The translations under genes were made by a program, and so were the position numbers. A stretch of 64,000 nucleotides of DNA from Streptomyces griseoflavus. Its GTDB lineage: Bacteria > Actinomycetota > Actinomycetes > Streptomycetales > Streptomycetaceae. The number at the start of each line of letters is the position of its first letter. Within the stretch, counting starts at the first letter, position 1. The stretch is from assembly GCF_014649995.1 (NCBI RefSeq), contig NZ_BMUC01000002.1, forward strand, positions 186,662 through 250,661, read 5' to 3'. The notes under the pieces are model-generated. The model saw only the letters and a program-made list of their open reading frames with translations. It did no database searches and was not told the origin of the DNA. Positions 1 through 8,243 of the stretch are shown here, one piece after another.

Positions 1-271
1 GGGTGTGGAAGAGGCCCCCGGGCTGCACGGCGTCCACCAGATCGGCGGTGGGTGCGTTCAGCTGGAGAGCGGTGTACGCCTTGCGGGTGCTGGTCTCACC
101 GGAGATCAGCACCGCGCGGTCGTCGCGGCGGAAGGCGAGCAGATGCCCGCCGGCGTCGAGCACGGTGACGCTGACGGCGACACCGGCCGCCTCGGCGGCC
201 TCGCGGGCGGCCGTGACGAGGGCTTCGGCGTCCGCGGTGGTCAGCGGGGCGACAGCCGTGGTGGTGCTCAT
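1..271 (-). CDS. GlcG/HbpS-family heme-binding-like protein (C-terminus cut by window edge)
   Basis: Only the first 90 residues lie in the window; the rest runs off the left edge. The start is an ATG preceded by AAGGAG at good spacing. The N-terminus reads as an alternating helix and strand (about residues 12-60) with V-L-D-A-G-G-H-L and then a R-K-A-Y-T-A motif near residue 65. These are the hallmarks of the GlcG/HbpS family (PF03928), whose members include the Streptomyces extracellular heme sensor HbpS and the glycolate-operon protein GlcG. No signal peptide is visible, so a cytoplasmic GlcG-like role is more likely than an HbpS-like secreted one. The cofactor is unknown. It is co-directional with the MFS gene upstream (95 bp gap), so the two may be co-transcribed. 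Confidence 0.75.
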   Translation of the reverse strand, partial: MSTTTAVAPLTTADAEALVTAAREAAEAAGVAVSVTVLDAGGHLLAFRRDDRAVLISGETSTRKAYTALQLNAPTADLVDAVQPGGLFHT

Positions 272-366
272 GGGAATTCTCCTTGCGGTGCGGGTGATGT
301 CGGTCGTGCCGGAGGCAACCGGAACTGCGAGAGCGGCTCTGCCACCCCGCTTGCCGGTGCCAGGGG

Positions 367-1575
367 TCAATGCGCGATCGCGGTCGGTCGCTCGGTGGGT
401 ACGGGATCGCCGGGCACGGTGCCGGACCCTCGTTCGCGGCGCTCGAGTGCGGCCGAGACGAAGGCGAGCAGCAGGGCGGCCGCGGCAAGGACCGCGCCGA
501 CCCAGTTGGGTGCGGTGTAGCCGAGTCCGGCCGCGATCACGAGGCCGCCGAGCCAGGCGGACAGCGCGTTGCCGAGGTTGAAGGCGCCGATGTTGAGGGC
601 CGAGGCCAGGGTGGGGGCACCGTGCGCCTGGTCCAGGACCCTCTTCTGCAGAGGCGGCACCGTGGCGAAGCCCAGGGCGCCGACGAGGGTGATGGTGACG
701 GCGGCGGCGAACTTGTCGTGCGCGGTCAGGGTGAAGAGCGCGAGGACGACGGCGAGGGCGCCCAGGGACACGTACAGCATGGGCATCAGGGCACGGTCGG
801 CGTACCGGCCGCCGACGATGTTGCCGCCGACCATCCCGAGGCCGAAGAGGACGAGCAGCCAGGTGACGGAGCCCTGGGCGAAGCCGGTGACCTGCGTCAT
901 CATCGGCGCGATGTAGGTGATGGCGGCGAAGACGCCGCCGAATCCGAGGACCGTCATCGCCATGGCGAGCAGCACCTGGACGTTCCTCAGTGCCGCCAGC
1001 TCATGGCGCAGCAGCACCCCCTCGGGCTTGGGCATGTCGGGAACGAGCTTGGCGACACCGGTCAGACCGACGACACCGAGGGCGGCGACGATGCCGAAGG
1101 TGACGCGCCAGCCGGCGGACTGACCGACGAGCGTGCCCAGCGGGACGCCGACGACATTGGCGACGGTCAGTCCGGTGAACATCGAGGCGATGGCCCCGGC
1201 CCGCTTGTCCGGGGCGACCAGATCGGCCGCGACGACCGAGCCGATGCCGAAGAAGGCGCCGTGCGCCAGGGAGGCGACCACCCGTCCGGTCAGCATGAGG
1301 CCGAAGGAGGTGGCCAGCGCCGAGAGGAGGTTGCCGATGACGAACAGTCCCATCAGCAGCATCAGCATCCGCTTGCGGGAGATTCTGGTGCCGAGCGCGG
1401 TCATCACCGGGGCACCGAGCATGACGCCTAGCGCGTAGCCGGTGACCAGATAGCCGGCGGTGGGGATGGAGACACCGAAGTCGGCCGCGACCTCGGGCAG
1501 CAAGCCCATGATCACGAACTCCGTGGTTCCGATGCCGAAGGCCCCGATCGCGAGGGCCACAAGCGCGAGAGGCAT
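367..1575 (-). CDS. MFS drug-efflux transporter (DHA1, AraJ-like)
   Basis: A 402-residue protein with about 12 hydrophobic segments, typical of drug:proton antiporters. The N-terminus contains the F-G-I-G-T-T-E-F motif in TM1, common in the AraJ/CmlA-like DHA1 branch. The loop 2-3 region has G-T-R-I-S-R-K-R, the MFS motif A equivalent. The tail after the last membrane segment is short and cytoplasmic. It is transcribed divergently from a MarR regulator 143 bp away, with a nested inverted repeat between them, the standard arrangement for a substrate-induced efflux pump. The substrate cannot be read from sequence. The start ATG has GGAAGG upstream. Confidence 0.85.
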   Translation of the reverse strand: MPLALVALAIGAFGIGTTEFVIMGLLPEVAADFGVSIPTAGYLVTGYALGVMLGAPVMTALGTRISRKRMLMLLMGLFVIGNLLSALATSFGLMLTGRVVASLAHGAFFGIGSVVAADLVAPDKRAGAIASMFTGLTVANVVGVPLGTLVGQSAGWRVTFGIVAALGVVGLTGVAKLVPDMPKPEGVLLRHELAALRNVQVLLAMAMTVLGFGGVFAAITYIAPMMTQVTGFAQGSVTWLLVLFGLGMVGGNIVGGRYADRALMPMLYVSLGALAVVLALFTLTAHDKFAAAVTITLVGALGFATVPPLQKRVLDQAHGAPTLASALNIGAFNLGNALSAWLGGLVIAAGLGYTAPNWVGAVLAAAALLLAFVSAALERRERGSGTVPGDPVPTERPTAIAH

Positions 1576-1624
1576 GGGGGACAGACCTTCCGAGACAATT
1601 GCGTGAGCGCGTTACGAGCTCTGA

Positions 1625-1666
1625 CAATAGTTGCACACGCCGATTATTTGCAAGCGACGGCTATTG
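1625..1666. promoter_or_regulatory. Candidate MarR operator between MFS pump and marR
   Basis: Two nested inverted repeats lie in the divergent intergenic region. The outer arms are CAATAG (1625-1630) and CTATTG (1661-1666). The inner arms are TTGCA (1631-1635) and TGCAA (1649-1653). MarR dimers bind such TTGC-N-GCAA palindromes, and the position would let one site repress both genes. Inference from symmetry and context only. Confidence 0.5.
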
Positions 1667-1718
1667 CGGAAGTGCTCTACCCTGGTGTGCAGGAGCTCCT
1701 GGACGGAGGGAAACGCCC

Positions 1719-2183
1719 ATGACAGCCAAGGACCCCGCGCTCACCGCCCTCGCTCAGGGGTGGTGCGCACTCTCCCTGCTGCACGGGAGGATCGAGGCCC
1801 ACATCGAGCGCGCCCTTCAGGCCCGGCACGACCTGAGCGTGCGGGAGTACTCCCTGCTCGACGTGCTGAGCCGCCAGCACGACGACGAGGGCGGCCATCT
1901 GCAGATGAAGCAGGTCGCGGACGCCGTCGTGCTCAGTCAGAGCGCCACCACTCGCCTGGTCACCCGGCTCGAGAACCGCGGGCTACTGGAGCGCTATCTG
2001 TGCCCCACCGACCGGCGGGGCATCTACACCAATGTCACCGAGGCCGGGCTGGAACTGCTGGAAAAGGCCCGGCCGACCAATGACACCGCCCTGCGCGAGG
2101 CCCTCGACCAGGCCGCGGCGAACCCAGAACTGGCCCCGCTGGTCCGGGCGGTGGAAATTCTGAAGGTCCCCGTGTCCGCCTAG
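1719..2183 (+). CDS. MarR-family transcriptional regulator
   Basis: A 154-residue protein starting at an ATG with GGACGGAGGG upstream; in-frame upstream codons lack such a signal. It shows the MarR layout: an N-terminal dimerisation helix, then a winged helix with recognition helix L-S-Q-S-A-T-T-R-L-V-T-R-L-E-N-R-G (about residues 70-86) and the wing P-T-D-R-R-G-I-Y (about residues 94-101). The D-R-R pair in the wing is the conserved DNA contact. It is divergent from the MFS gene and probably represses both. The ligand is unknown. The following GNAT gene begins 9 bp after its stop codon, so the two may be co-transcribed. Confidence 0.88.
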   Translation: MTAKDPALTALAQGWCALSLLHGRIEAHIERALQARHDLSVREYSLLDVLSRQHDDEGGHLQMKQVADAVVLSQSATTRLVTRLENRGLLERYLCPTDRRGIYTNVTEAGLELLEKARPTNDTALREALDQAAANPELAPLVRAVEILKVPVSA

Positions 2184-2192
2184 AGTGCGGGC

Positions 2193-2645
2193 ATGGGAGA
2201 TCTTGAGATACGAGCCGCGGTCGCCGACGACCTGCCCGCGATCGTCAGCATGCTCGCGGACGACCCCCTGGGAGCGCAGCGCGAGTCACCGGACGACCTC
2301 GGCCCTTATGCGACCGCCCTGGACCGGCTCAGCACCGATCCGAACCAGCACCTGGTCGTCGCGGTCCGCGAGGGACACGTCGTCGGCACACTGCAGCTCA
2401 CGATCGTTCCTGGACTCTCCCGCCGCGGCTCCACGAGGTCGATCATCGAAGGGGTCCGCGTCCACGCGGACGAGCGCGGCAGCGGTCTGGGCACCCGGCT
2501 CATCGAGTGGGCGATCGACACGTCCCGCCACGAGGGATGCCACCTGGTCCAGTTGACGTCGGACAACACCCGCACCGATGCCCATCGCTTCTACGAGCGG
2601 CTCGGTTTCACCGCTTCCCACGTGGGTTTCAAGCTGCCGCTGTGA
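2193..2645 (+). CDS. GNAT-family N-acetyltransferase
   Basis: A 150-residue single-domain GNAT. The acetyl-CoA binding motif A is E-R-G-S-G-L-G-T-R-L (about residues 98-107), followed by the usual helix and then the C-terminal Y-E-R-L-G-F signature near residue 135. The start ATG lies 9 bp after the marR stop. The substrate cannot be assigned; small GNATs of this type acetylate antibiotics, amino acids or protein N-termini. Placement after marR suggests possible co-regulation with the efflux pump, but this may be coincidental. Confidence 0.85.
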   Translation: MGDLEIRAAVADDLPAIVSMLADDPLGAQRESPDDLGPYATALDRLSTDPNQHLVVAVREGHVVGTLQLTIVPGLSRRGSTRSIIEGVRVHADERGSGLGTRLIEWAIDTSRHEGCHLVQLTSDNTRTDAHRFYERLGFTASHVGFKLPL

Positions 2646-2658
2646 CGCGCCGGAGCAC

Positions 2659-2690
2659 GGGAGCCGTGTTCCACGTGAAACACGGCTCCC
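2659..2690. terminator. Bidirectional hairpin terminator with a degenerate parS at its tip
   Basis: A 12-bp stem (2659-2670 with 2679-2690) lies between the convergent GNAT and serine hydrolase genes. The apex is a parS-like GTTCCACGTGAAAC. No U-run follows, as is usual in Streptomyces. Confidence 0.75.
2668..2681. other. parS: parS-like site (one mismatch)
   Basis: GTTCCACGTGAAAC differs from the Streptomyces parS consensus GTTTCACGTGAAAC at one base. It is the outermost recognisable site on the left side, about 40 kb from oriC. Confidence 0.65.
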
Positions 2691-2702
2691 GGGTACGGAG
2701 TG

Positions 2703-4088
2703 TCAGCCGATACCCCGCCACCCCTCGGGGTCCACGCCGCCCGGCACCAGGGCTCCCTCCTCGTACGGCTGGCGCGTGAACACGAACGAGCCGAGGTCAA
2801 GATGGCTCACCGCTCCGTCCGCCCGCCGTACGGGCTTCAGGAGCTCGCCGGCGTAGTAACCCTCCAGCCCTGTCCACGTCCCGTCCCCGTTCTCACGGAA
2901 GCGTGAACGCCGCCCCTTCCCGGACAGTGGCTCCAGCGAGACGAAACCGCGGGCGGCGAGCCGCAAAGCGAAGGCGTTCGTCCCCCAGTACCACTGACCC
3001 GCCAGTTCCAGCGCGGCAGGGTCCACCTCCCGAAGTGGCTGCCACGGGGCGGGGATAAGCGGTTCCGCCCGGGCGACGATCCCGACCAGATCGGCGGCGA
3101 CCGTGAACGGCGCGGGACCGGACGTGCAGTTGGTGAGCACGACCGCGCTCACGTCGTCCGCCATGCTCGTCGTGAGGCAGGCAAGGAATCCCGGAAGCGA
3201 TCCCGTGTGTCCGACGAGGGCCCGCCCGTTCTGGTGACGGAGCTCCAGGCCCAGACAGTACGCGTAGCCGTCGGCCACGTCCGTCGCCTCGGCCGGTGCT
3301 GCCGGCGTCCTCATCTCCCGCAGCGACTCCGCGCTCAGCACCTTCTCGTCCCCCCGGACCAGGAAGGCCGCGAAGCGCGCCAAGTCTCCTGCGGTGGACC
3401 ACAGTTGCCCGGCGGGCGCCATCAGCCCGAGGTCCTCCAAGGGCTCGGGCATCATCACATCCGCCCACGGGTGCACCGCCCAGCCTCCCGCGTGCGGTGC
3501 TTGCGGCCGCATGCTCGTACGCTCCAGGCGCAGGGGTTCGAGGACTTCCCGTCGGAGGACGTCCTCCCACGGGGCGCCACGGAGCTTCTCGACCAGGGCG
3601 CCGAGCAACGCGTATCCGGGGTTCGAATAGTGGAAGCGCCGGCCCTTGGGATGCACCAGTGGCCGCGCACCCAGCACCTCGTCGAGACCCACTCGCAGGG
3701 CACCGGGGGTCCGCTCCCACCAGGGGCCCGGCGTTTCAGCGGCCAGCCCTCCACTGTGGCACAGCAGTTCGGCGATGGTCACCTCGCCCACACCCGTGTC
3801 CGGCAGGTGCTTCTCCAACGGGTCGGAGAGATCCAGCGCGCCCTCGTCGCGCAGCCGCAGCACGAGAACGGCGGTGAACGTCTTGGTGATCGAACCGATC
3901 CGGTACTGCACGTCCTGGTCCGGGGCGTGCCCCTCCACCGCAGTCCGCGCCCCGGTCCACACCGTCTTCCCGCCCCGCACCACGGCCGCGACCAGCGACG
4001 GTGTCCGTCCTTCGCTCTGGGCCACGGCGATCCGGTGCAGCAGAGCACGCCGTGTTCCGGGCAGCAGTTCTTCTTCAGGGATCGTCAT
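2703..4088 (-). CDS. Serine hydrolase (beta-lactamase/class C-like family)
   Basis: A 461-residue protein of the beta-lactamase/penicillin-binding-like serine hydrolase family (PF00144). The catalytic triad motifs are visible: S-I-T-K with Ser66 and Lys69, Y-S-N at 154-156, and H-T-G at 294-296 replacing the KTG of true lactamases. The region after about residue 340 resembles the C-terminal beta domain found in esterase or D-aminopeptidase relatives. No signal peptide is seen, so it is probably an intracellular esterase or peptidase rather than a resistance enzyme. It is convergent with the GNAT gene. Confidence 0.85.
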   Translation of the reverse strand: MTIPEEELLPGTRRALLHRIAVAQSEGRTPSLVAAVVRGGKTVWTGARTAVEGHAPDQDVQYRIGSITKTFTAVLVLRLRDEGALDLSDPLEKHLPDTGVGEVTIAELLCHSGGLAAETPGPWWERTPGALRVGLDEVLGARPLVHPKGRRFHYSNPGYALLGALVEKLRGAPWEDVLRREVLEPLRLERTSMRPQAPHAGGWAVHPWADVMMPEPLEDLGLMAPAGQLWSTAGDLARFAAFLVRGDEKVLSAESLREMRTPAAPAEATDVADGYAYCLGLELRHQNGRALVGHTGSLPGFLACLTTSMADDVSAVVLTNCTSGPAPFTVAADLVGIVARAEPLIPAPWQPLREVDPAALELAGQWYWGTNAFALRLAARGFVSLEPLSGKGRRSRFRENGDGTWTGLEGYYAGELLKPVRRADGAVSHLDLGSFVFTRQPYEEGALVPGGVDPEGWRGIG

Positions 4089-4311
4089 GCCCCCAGTCCA
4101 GCACGGTCGGCGAGCGGGAGGCGGTGACCGCGGGGGTCTCGCCGCCCGGCGAGGGCGAGGCCGGGATCAGGCGGCTTGCCCGTGCCGGCCACCGAGCACA
4201 CCACGCTGAACCCCGAGCACGAGGACTACCGTCGCGCCCACATCGCGCACGATGAGTTTCCCGTGCCGCGCCGGTCTGTACGCCGGACACCCACGGACGG
4301 AAGGCTGGGCC

Positions 4312-4893
4312 ATGCGGAAACTGATCTACGGCATGAACCTGACCCTGGACGGCTACATCGCCGCGGCCGGCGACGACATCGGCTGGAGCGGGCCACCGAG
4401 CGACGAGTTGTTCCAGTGGTGGCTCGACCACGAGCTGGCGAGTGACCTGTCGCTGTACGGGCGCAAGCTGTGGGAGACGATGAGCTCCTACTGGCCGACC
4501 GGCGACCAGCAGCCCGACACCACCCCGGCGCAGGCCGAGTTCGCACGGAACTGGCGGGACACACCGAAGGTGGTGTTCTCCTCGACGATCGACAAGGTCG
4601 ACTGGAACGCCCGCCTGGTCATCGGCGACGCGATCGCCGAGATCACCCGGCTCAAGGCCGAGGACGGCGGCCCGATGAACATCGGCGGCGCGACGCTCGC
4701 CGGGGCGGCCATGCGCGCGGGGCTGATCGACGAGTATGTCATCGCCACCCATCCGGTCCTGGTGGGCGGCGGCACGCCGTTCTTCACCGCGCTGGACAGC
4801 TGGGTGAACCTGAACCGGGTGGAGACGCGGACGTTTCCCGGCGGCGTGGTCATGACCCGGTACGAGACCCTCCAGGGAGCCGGTCAGGTCTGA
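4312..4893 (+). CDS. Dihydrofolate reductase-family protein (RibD C-terminal-like)
   Basis: A 193-residue protein chosen to start at M-R-K-L-I-Y-G-M, with GGAAGG upstream, since the fold begins there. It has N-L-T-L-D-G-Y near residue 14, typical of YwjB/YyaP-type DHFR-like reductases. It also has the NADPH-binding N-I-G-G-A-T-L near residue 124 and V-G-G-G-T-P-F-F in the last third. These proteins belong to PF01872; their substrates are mostly unknown. Its 3' end overlaps the convergent dnaB 3' end by 10 bp. Confidence 0.85.
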   Translation: MRKLIYGMNLTLDGYIAAAGDDIGWSGPPSDELFQWWLDHELASDLSLYGRKLWETMSSYWPTGDQQPDTTPAQAEFARNWRDTPKVVFSSTIDKVDWNARLVIGDAIAEITRLKAEDGGPMNIGGATLAGAAMRAGLIDEYVIATHPVLVGGGTPFFTALDSWVNLNRVETRTFPGGVVMTRYETLQGAGQV

Positions 4894-6362
4894 GCCATGT
4901 CCACGAACCGTGAGTAGTGGCCCTGGAAGGCGACCGTGATCGTCGCCGTCGGACCGTTTCGGTGCTTGGCCACGATCAGGTCCGCCTCGCCGGCGCGCGG
5001 GGACTCCTTCTCGTAGGCGTCCTCACGGTGCAGCAGGATGACCATGTCGGCGTCCTGCTCGATGGATCCGGACTCACGCAGGTCGGAGACCATCGGCTTC
5101 TTGTCGGTGCGCTGCTCCGGACCACGGTTGAGCTGGGAGAGCGCGATCACCGGGATCTCCAGCTCCTTCGCGAGCAGCTTGAGGTTTCGGGACATGTCCG
5201 AGACCTCCTGCTGACGGCTCTCGGACCGCTTGGACCCGCCGGCCTGCATCAGCTGGAGGTAGTCGATGACGACGAGCTTCAGATCGTTGCGCTGCTTCAG
5301 GCGACGGCACTTGGCGCGGATCTCCATCATCGACAGGTTCGGCGAGTCGTCGATGTAGAGCGGCGCCGCGGAGACGTCCGGCATGCGGCGCGCCAGGCGC
5401 GTCCAGTCCTCGTCGGTCATCGTGCCGGAACGCATGTGGTGCAGCGCGACGCGTGCCTCGGCGGAGAGCAGGCGCATCGCGATCTCGTTACGTCCCATCT
5501 CCAGCGAGAAGATGACACTGGGCAGGTTGTTCTTGATGGACGCGGCCCGGGCGAAGTCCAGGGCGAGGGTCGACTTGCCCATCGCCGGACGCGCGGCGAT
5601 GACGATCATCTGCCCCGGGTGCAGGCCGTTGGTGAGCGAGTCGAAGTCCGTGAACCCGGTGGGCACCCCGGTCATCTCACCGCTGCGCGAACCGATCGCC
5701 TCGATCTCGTCGAGGGCACCCTCCATGATGTCGCCGAGCGGCAGGTAGTCCTCGCTGGTGCGCTGCTCGGTGACGGCGTAGATCTCCGCCTGGGCACGGT
5801 TGACGATCTCGTCCACGTCGTCGTCGGCCGCGTATCCCATCTGGGTGATGCGCGTCCCCGCCTCGACCAGCCGGCGCAGTACGGCGCGCTCGTGCACGAT
5901 CTCGGCGTAGTACGCCGCGTTCGCCGCCGTGGGGACGGTCTGGACGAGGGTGTGCAGGTACGACGCCCCGCCGACCTTGTTGATCTCACCGCGCTTGGTC
6001 AGTTCCGCGGCGATGGTGATGGGGTCGGCCGGCTCGCCCTTGGCGTACACGTCCAGGATGGCCGTGTAGACGGTCTCGTGGGCCGGCTTGTAGAAGTCGT
6101 GGCCCTTGAGGATCTCGACCACGTCGGCGATGGCGTCCTTGGACAGCAGCATGCCGCCGAGGACGGACTGCTCGGCCACGAGGTCCTGAGGCGGCACTCT
6201 CTCGAACGCGGAGCCGCCACCGTCCCATTCACCGGTGTCCCTGCCCCGGTCGTGCTGTTCATTGCGGCCGCTGCCGCGGTCGTCACGACGGCGGGAGGCG
6301 GGCAGACGATCACTGGGACCGCTGTCGGCCCACGGGTCGTCCAAGGGCTCGGAAATGCTCAC
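4884..6362 (-). CDS. dnaB: Replicative DNA helicase DnaB
   Basis: The hexameric helicase that unwinds DNA at the fork. The protein is 492 residues from a GTG with GGAGGAGG upstream; an upstream extension is not credible because it lacks a ribosome site. After a 50-residue charged, probably disordered N-terminus come the primase-interacting N-domain (about 57-160), a linker, and the RecA-like motor. Walker A is A-R-P-A-M-G-K-S (257-264), followed by the E-M-G arginine-contact region, the Walker B core V-V-I-D-Y-L-Q-L-M, and S-Q-L-N-R. No intein is present, unlike in several mycobacteria. The promoter region carries DnaA boxes. Confidence 0.97.
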   Translation of the reverse strand: MSISEPLDDPWADSGPSDRLPASRRRDDRGSGRNEQHDRGRDTGEWDGGGSAFERVPPQDLVAEQSVLGGMLLSKDAIADVVEILKGHDFYKPAHETVYTAILDVYAKGEPADPITIAAELTKRGEINKVGGASYLHTLVQTVPTAANAAYYAEIVHERAVLRRLVEAGTRITQMGYAADDDVDEIVNRAQAEIYAVTEQRTSEDYLPLGDIMEGALDEIEAIGSRSGEMTGVPTGFTDFDSLTNGLHPGQMIVIAARPAMGKSTLALDFARAASIKNNLPSVIFSLEMGRNEIAMRLLSAEARVALHHMRSGTMTDEDWTRLARRMPDVSAAPLYIDDSPNLSMMEIRAKCRRLKQRNDLKLVVIDYLQLMQAGGSKRSESRQQEVSDMSRNLKLLAKELEIPVIALSQLNRGPEQRTDKKPMVSDLRESGSIEQDADMVILLHREDAYEKESPRAGEADLIVAKHRNGPTATITVAFQGHYSRFVDMAQT

Positions 6363-6784
6363 CGAGCCACCTCCTCCCGTCCGCCGAGCGGACCTCGCCG
6401 TGCCCCTCAGTTCTACGGCACGACACTGACAAATAAGAGGCCCAACTCCGGTTGACGCGCGCCGGTTTTGTGGCGTTTGTGAAACCGGCGGACGGAGCGG
6501 GCGCCGGATAACCGTAGGCCCGTCGGCACCGTCAGCCAATCTGGTTATCCACAGGCCATGTGGACGACCGGCCCAATGCTGTGGAGAACTCCTCGAAACC
6601 TGTGCACGAGCCGGTGGACAGCCCTGTGAACAAGCCCGGCACTTCCCTCCGCAGAAGCCCGTGACCTGCCTGTTTGCCATCCACTGGCTGGGGAGAAGAA
6701 AAACTTTCCCCCTCGGATCAAGATCAGCGCATGGGGTGTACACAAGCCCACACCCTGAGCCACGAAGTAAGGGTCATCAAAGCT
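6363..6784. other. dnaB upstream intergenic region, no gene
   Basis: No credible gene on either strand. The stretch between divergent dnaB and the MATE gene is locally A/T-richer than its neighbours and holds a DnaA-box cluster described separately. The segment nearest dnaB should contain the dnaB promoter, but I cannot single out convincing -35 and -10 boxes. Confidence 0.6.
6545..6588. promoter_or_regulatory. DnaA-box cluster upstream of dnaB
   Basis: Three boxes lie in 44 bp: TTATCCACA (6545-6553, plus strand, the perfect E. coli consensus), TCGTCCACA on the minus strand (6559-6567) and TTCTCCACA on the minus strand (6580-6588). A fourth, TCGTCCACA on the minus strand, lies at 6799-6807. 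They suggest DnaA binding at the dnaB promoter, for control or titration. Confidence 0.65.
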
Positions 6785-6814
6785 TTGCATCTCTTACCTG
6801 TGGACGATTAGATT
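6785..6814 (+). promoter_or_regulatory. Candidate leaderless promoter of the MATE gene
   Basis: A -35-like TTGCAT (6785-6790), an 18-bp spacer and TAGATT (6809-6814) place the expected start at or next to the ATG at 6822. No Shine-Dalgarno sequence is seen, which fits leaderless translation. A DnaA box (6799-6807) sits in the spacer. Confidence 0.45.
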
Positions 6815-6821
6815 GGTGCAC

Positions 6822-8159
6822 ATGACACAGGCCCCCGCGCGCCCGAAAGCCGCACGCCGACAGCACGACCGTGAGATCGTCATGCTGGCCGTCCCGGCCT
6901 TCGGCGCCCTTGTCGCCGAGCCCTTGTTCGTCATGGCCGACAGCGCCATCGTCGGCCATCTCGGCACGGCACAGCTCGCCGGTCTCGGCGTCGCCTCGGC
7001 CCTCCTCATGACCGCCGTCAGCGTCTTCGTCTTCTTGGCCTACGCCACCACGGCCGCCGTCGCCCGGCGTGTCGGAGCCGGCGACCTGCCTTCGGCCATC
7101 CGCCAGGGCATGGACGGCATCTGGCTGGCCCTGCTGCTCGGCGCTGCCGTCGTGGCTGTCGTCCTGCCCACGGCGCCCGCCATCATCGACCTCTTCGGCG
7201 CCTCCGAAACAGCGACGCCCTACGCGATCACGTATCTGCGGATCTCCACCCTCGGCATACCGGCGATGCTCATCGTCCTCGCCGCGACCGGTGTCCTGCG
7301 CGGGCTTCAAGACACCAAGACCCCCCTCTACGTCGCCGTCGGCGGCTTTGTCGCCAATGGCGTCCTCAATGTCGTACTCGTCTACGGCGCCGGACTCGGT
7401 ATCGCGGGATCCGCCTGGGGCACGGTCATCGCGCAGTGCGGCATGGCCGCGGTCTACCTGGCCGTGGTGCTGCGCGGAGCCCGGCGGCACGGGGCCTCGC
7501 TGCGTCCCGACGCAGCGGGGATCCGGGCCTCCGCCCAAGCAGGCGTCCCCCTGCTGGTGCGCACCCTCTCCCTCCGGGCGATCCTGATGATCGCGACAGC
7601 AGTCGCCGCCCGTCTGGGCGACTCCGACATCGCGGCTCACCAGATCATCCTCTCCCTGTGGAGTCTGCTCGCCTTCGCCCTGGACGCCATCGCCATCGCC
7701 GGGCAGGCCATCATCGGCCGCTACCTGGGGGCCGGCGACACCCAGGGCGCCCGTGAGGTGTGCCGCCGTATGGTCCAGTGGGGCATCGCCGCCGGTTTCG
7801 TACTCGGCGCACTGGTGATAATCGCCCGTCCGGCGTTGCTGCCCCTGTTCACCAGTGACGCCACGGTCAAGGACGCGGCGCTGCCCGCCCTGGTCCTGGT
7901 GGCTCTGGCCCAGCCGATCTGCGGCATCGTCTTCGTCCTGGACGGGGTACTCATGGGAGCGGGCGACGGGCCGTATCTGGCCTGGGCCATGGTGGTGACG
8001 CTCGCCGTGTTCACTCCGGCGGCGCTTCTGGTCCCCGCACTCGGGGGTGGACTCACCGCTCTGTGGGCCACGATGACCCTCATGATGACCGTGCGCATGC
8101 TGACGCTGTGGTTCCGTACCCGTTCGGGCCGCTGGGTCGTCACGGGCGCGTCCCGCTGA
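6822..8159 (+). CDS. MATE-family efflux transporter (DinF-like)
   Basis: A 445-residue protein with 12 predicted membrane segments in two homologous halves, as in MATE exporters (PF01554). The N-half has E-P-L-F-V-M-A-D-S-A-I-V-G-H-L near residue 30, the DinF-type signature. The C-half repeats it in degenerate form. Such pumps expel cationic drugs or metabolites using Na+ or H+. The ATG at 6822 was preferred over a TTG three codons upstream, because it would coincide with the transcription start of a plausible promoter. It ends 2 bp before a perfect parS site. Confidence 0.9.
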   Translation: MTQAPARPKAARRQHDREIVMLAVPAFGALVAEPLFVMADSAIVGHLGTAQLAGLGVASALLMTAVSVFVFLAYATTAAVARRVGAGDLPSAIRQGMDGIWLALLLGAAVVAVVLPTAPAIIDLFGASETATPYAITYLRISTLGIPAMLIVLAATGVLRGLQDTKTPLYVAVGGFVANGVLNVVLVYGAGLGIAGSAWGTVIAQCGMAAVYLAVVLRGARRHGASLRPDAAGIRASAQAGVPLLVRTLSLRAILMIATAVAARLGDSDIAAHQIILSLWSLLAFALDAIAIAGQAIIGRYLGAGDTQGAREVCRRMVQWGIAAGFVLGALVIIARPALLPLFTSDATVKDAALPALVLVALAQPICGIVFVLDGVLMGAGDGPYLAWAMVVTLAVFTPAALLVPALGGGLTALWATMTLMMTVRMLTLWFRTRSGRWVVTGASR

Positions 8160-8161
8160 CC

Positions 8162-8175
8162 GTTTCACGTGAAAC
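8162..8175. other. parS: parS site (perfect)
   Basis: GTTTCACGTGAAAC, a perfect ParB-binding palindrome, lies 2 bp after the MATE stop codon and just before the shared terminator, in a convergent intergenic region. Confidence 0.93.
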
Positions 8176-8179
8176 ACAG

Positions 8180-8217
8180 CCATGGGGGCCGCACCCCGAA
8201 GGGTGCGGCCCCCATGG
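8180..8217. terminator. Bidirectional terminator between MATE gene and rplI
   Basis: A 17-bp perfect GC-rich stem (8180-8196 with 8201-8217) with a CGAA tetraloop, between convergent genes. Confidence 0.88.
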
Positions 8218-8243
8218 GCTCACTGCGTCAGCGTGCTCGGCAC

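Noticed and set aside
370-1431. Long open frames opposite real genes, here and throughout
   Set aside because: In DNA this GC-rich, antisense frames stay open by chance. Their translations are Arg/Gly/Ala-rich and lack domains or ribosome sites.
6363-6743. A 619-residue form of DnaB
   Set aside because: The extra 127 residues have no match to helicase domains. The GTG at 6362 has a strong GGAGGAGG.
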